The notes under the pieces were generated by a model. It searched no databases and had not been told where the DNA came from. It was given only the letters and a program-made list of their open reading frames with translations. Both the position numbers and the translations under genes were made by a program. Source: Bdellovibrionota bacterium (lineage in GTDB: Bacteria; Bdellovibrionota; Bdellovibrionia; Bdellovibrionales; JAEYZS01). From it: a DNA stretch of 44,775 nt. Below, piece after piece: positions 42,831 to 44,775 of this stretch (the first letter of the stretch is position 1; every line of letters starts with the position of its first letter). The DNA is taken from the NCBI GenBank assembly GCA_040386775.1, contig JAZKEU010000021.1, forward strand, positions 1-44,775. Reading direction: 5' to 3'.

Positions 42831-43088
42831 ATGACAGACCAACAAAAGATCGAAGCAAATATTTCCACTTTAGCCCTTTCATTAGGATCATCCGCTGCGA
42901 TGGCGATGGGGCTGGCCCCAAATCCAATGAATGGTAAAATCGAAAAAAATATCGAAGTTGCTAAATTCAATATCGACATGCTGATGGTTTTAAAAGATAA
43001 AACCAAAGCCAATCTCACAAAAGAAGAGGAAAATCTTCTCCACAGAATGATTGTCGATCTTCAAACTAAATTCGTACAGGTTAAATAA
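42831..43088 (+). CDS. DUF1844 family protein
   Basis: The 85-residue product has the family pattern: a small helical N-terminus, LALSLGSSAAMAMGLAPNP, a short turn (MNGKIEKNIEVAK), then NIDMLMVLKDKTKANLTKEEENLLHRMIVDLQTKFV. The function of DUF1844 is unknown; no membrane helix or catalytic residues are visible. ATG with GAGGA upstream, 11 bases after the HtpX-like gene and 27 before the Do protease gene. Confidence 0.85.
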   Translation: MTDQQKIEANISTLALSLGSSAAMAMGLAPNPMNGKIEKNIEVAKFNIDMLMVLKDKTKANLTKEEENLLHRMIVDLQTKFVQVK

Positions 43089-43115
43089 GACAAATAAAAA
43101 ACATAAGGAGTGAAT

Positions 43116-44561
43116 ATGAGCAAACTACTCGCTTTAATTCTCACGCTAGGTTTTATTTCTTCATCCCATACGCAAGCACAAGAAGCCGCGTATACGATGA
43201 AGCTAAGCGCCCCCCTACCGGCAAATATTTTTAGCGAACTCGCTAAGAAAATCAGCCCTGCCGTCGTCAGCATTTCTGTCAGCATCAACTACAAAAATAG
43301 ACTTCCCCCTGGTGCTTATCAAGATCCATTCTGGCAATTCTTCGAGCAGTACGGCCAACCCGGAGGCTCCGGAGGCATGCCTCAACCAACCCCGGGAGAT
43401 CTTAAAAATTTTCAACCCGTAGGCACAGGATTCATCATTGAGTCTGATGGATTGATTCTTACAAACTTTCACGTGATCGAAAATGCGGATAGTATTTATG
43501 TTCACGTTGCAAACAACGAAGAAAAATCCTTTGAAGCCAAACTCATCGGTGGGGATAAGAGAACTGACGTCGCCATTCTTAAAATCAACGCGGGAAAAAA
43601 ACTCCCCGTCGCAGATTTAGGTTCTAGCGATAAAGTGGAAGTTGGAGAATGGGTTTCGGCCTTCGGAAATCCTTATGGCCATGAGTTCAGCATGACCAAG
43701 GGAATTATTTCGGCAAAAGGTCGTAAAATCAGAGATCTTAACGCGGTTCCATTCTTACAAACCGATGCTGCGATTCATCCTGGAAATTCTGGCGGGCCAC
43801 TTGTCAATATCAAGGGCGAAGTGATCGGCGTAAACACGGCCGTTGATGCAAGAGCCGTTGGCAGCATTGGTTTTGCTATTCCTATTGATCACATTAAATC
43901 TATTCTTCCGGCTCTTAAAAAAGACGGAAGAGTTGTGAGAGGATTTATTGGGGTACAGATTGATAATATTTCTCCTAGAGCTCAAGCTATCCTTCAAATT
44001 CCCACAGCACAAGGGGCACTCATCATGGGTGTGATGGAACAAGGACCTGCGGATAAAGCAGGAATTAAAGCTTATGATGTCATCACTAAATTTGAAAATG
44101 GCAACATTTCATCTGCAGAAGAATTCAGCGATGCTATCAAAGACTTTCCAATTGGGAAAACCGCAAAAGTAGAACTCTTAAGACAAGGTAAAAAACAAAA
44201 TGTAACTCTTATGATTGCAAATCCACCGGATGAACCTAGAGCCTTAAGAGTCCAAAAGCCTTTGAACCGTAAGGGCGATCAAGCTCCTTTCAGCGTTGGA
44301 TTCAAAGTTGTGGATTTCTCGGAGACTATTGCACAAGAATTGGGAATCGCTCCAAGAGTTCCAAGAGGCCCGATTGTAGTAGAAGTTCAAGCGGGATCAC
44401 CGGCAGCACAAAATGGATTGAAAGTTGGCGATGTGATCTTAGATGTAAATAAGCGTCCCGTGAAGAGCGCAAAAGAAGTGATTTCGGCTCTTAAGAAAGG
44501 CAGCAATCATTTGAGAGTTCAAAAGAAAGCGGAAGTCTCATTTATCTTCTTAGATATATAG
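43116..44561 (+). CDS. degP: Do/HtrA-type periplasmic serine protease
   Basis: Do proteases degrade or refold misfolded periplasmic proteins. The ATG at 43116 follows AAGGAG by five bases; the in-frame GTG at 43110 overlaps that site and is unlikely. The 481 residues have a signal peptide (MSKLLALILTLGFISSSHTQAQ), a trypsin-like domain with H119 (NFHVI), D151 (RTDVAIL) and S225 (GNSGGPL), and two PDZ domains (about 265-355 and 375-475, second with GSPAAQNGLKVGDVILDVN). The Gly/Pro-rich insert at 67-98 before the histidine corresponds to the LA loop. Full length; could equally be named degQ or mucD. Confidence 0.93.
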   Translation: MSKLLALILTLGFISSSHTQAQEAAYTMKLSAPLPANIFSELAKKISPAVVSISVSINYKNRLPPGAYQDPFWQFFEQYGQPGGSGGMPQPTPGDLKNFQPVGTGFIIESDGLILTNFHVIENADSIYVHVANNEEKSFEAKLIGGDKRTDVAILKINAGKKLPVADLGSSDKVEVGEWVSAFGNPYGHEFSMTKGIISAKGRKIRDLNAVPFLQTDAAIHPGNSGGPLVNIKGEVIGVNTAVDARAVGSIGFAIPIDHIKSILPALKKDGRVVRGFIGVQIDNISPRAQAILQIPTAQGALIMGVMEQGPADKAGIKAYDVITKFENGNISSAEEFSDAIKDFPIGKTAKVELLRQGKKQNVTLMIANPPDEPRALRVQKPLNRKGDQAPFSVGFKVVDFSETIAQELGIAPRVPRGPIVVEVQAGSPAAQNGLKVGDVILDVNKRPVKSAKEVISALKKGSNHLRVQKKAEVSFIFLDI

Positions 44562-44642
44562 ATTTCGTAATATACTAGGTTTTGCGGGGCTAACGCGTGC
44601 TTTTAGATTTCGTATCTGAAGATGGGCTTGAGGGCACTTGTT

Positions 44643-44676
44643 GACATCTGAAAAAGTATTTTCAGATGTCTTTTTT
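44643..44676 (+). terminator. Rho-independent terminator after the Do protease
   Basis: A 12-bp perfect stem, GACATCTGAAAA with its complement (44643-44654 and 44659-44670), AGTA loop, is followed by six T. It ends the plus-strand HtpX-like/DUF1844/Do operon, in front of a convergent gene. It is the only textbook terminator I find in the window. Confidence 0.88.
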
Positions 44677-44680
44677 GTTC

Positions 44681-44775
44681 TTAAGTCTGAAGTTTTAGGG
44701 TTTTGAGGTAGGTATTGAAGGCATCTAGATATTTTGTTCGAGCCTCGTATCCTTTCTTGGATTGAATTCTGTTTG
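44681..44775 (-). CDS. 3' end of a minus-strand gene (partial)
   Basis: The last frame, read on the minus strand and open to the window edge, ends at a TAA (44681-44683) five bases past the terminator's T-run. Its 30 residues (KKGYEARTKYLDAFNTYLK, then LQT) look like a real C-terminal helix. The gene cannot be identified from this stretch. Confidence 0.5.
   Translation of the reverse strand, partial: NRIQSKKGYEARTKYLDAFNTYLKTLKLQT

Noticed and set aside
43110-43115. GTG start two codons before the Do protease ATG
   Set aside because: It overlaps the AAGGAG ribosome-binding site that serves the ATG at 43116.
1-44775. CRISPR array, prophage, IS element, tRNA or rRNA genes
   Set aside because: No regularly spaced repeats, integrase/transposase/capsid products or RNA gene signatures were found on either strand.

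Overview
The window is a 44.8 kb piece of a low-to-moderate GC Gram-negative chromosome, most likely from the Bdellovibrionota (a Bdellovibrio-like predator or relative). That assignment is an inference from gene content: RNase Y with a ZapA/5-formyl-THF cyclo-ligase operon, a MoxR/DUF58/Bat (A-B-C-D) operon, membrane-anchored FtsY, dimeric GlyRS, PPDK, two adjacent lytic transglycosylases, and many small exported proteins that I do not recognise. It is chromosomal backbone. I see no phage, IS element, CRISPR array, tRNA or rRNA.

Layout. 1-4.7 kb (minus): zapA-fthC-rny operon, preceded by a Na/Pi-cotransporter-type protein. 4.7-6.9 kb (minus): a DUF2846-like lipoprotein, an exported orphan and ftsY. 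6.95-11.7 kb (plus): metF-metH, the folate-dependent methionine synthesis pair. 11.9-15.5 kb: an exported trypsin-like protease facing a very large cysteine-rich protein with a pilin-like N-terminus. 15.5-25.2 kb (minus): kup, smc, ppdK, glyS, with smc translationally coupled to ppdK. 25.3-30.4 kb is the least conventional region: a dihaem cytochrome, exported proteins sharing a mature-end CxxLF motif (one apparently frameshifted), a membrane protein with a degenerate J-like segment, a cysteine-free Mrp-type ATPase and a small coiled-coil protein. 30.4-34.3 kb (minus): mltD-like and slt-like lytic transglycosylases. 34.4-41.7 kb (minus): a tightly overlapping moxR-DUF58-DUF4381-like-batA-batB-batC-batD operon. 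42.0-44.6 kb (plus): an HtpX-like protein that has lost its zinc site, a DUF1844 protein and a Do-type periplasmic protease. The last 95 bases hold the 3' end of another minus-strand gene.

How the genes fit together. fthC, metF and metH all serve one-carbon/methionine metabolism. The lytic transglycosylases, Do-type protease, HtpX-like protein and Bat operon are envelope remodelling or quality-control functions. ftsY, smc and zapA serve targeting, chromosome organisation and division.

The most unusual non-coding signal is a set of three long, nearly perfect inverted repeats (23-30 bp arms) that each enclose smaller hairpins (33-106, 4509-4623, 41820-41975), with a smaller nested one at 2312-2349. 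They are unrelated in sequence but alike in architecture, and none has a clear U-tract. The most unusual protein-level signals are the inactivated HtpX, the Mrp without its CxxC, and the J-like fragment.
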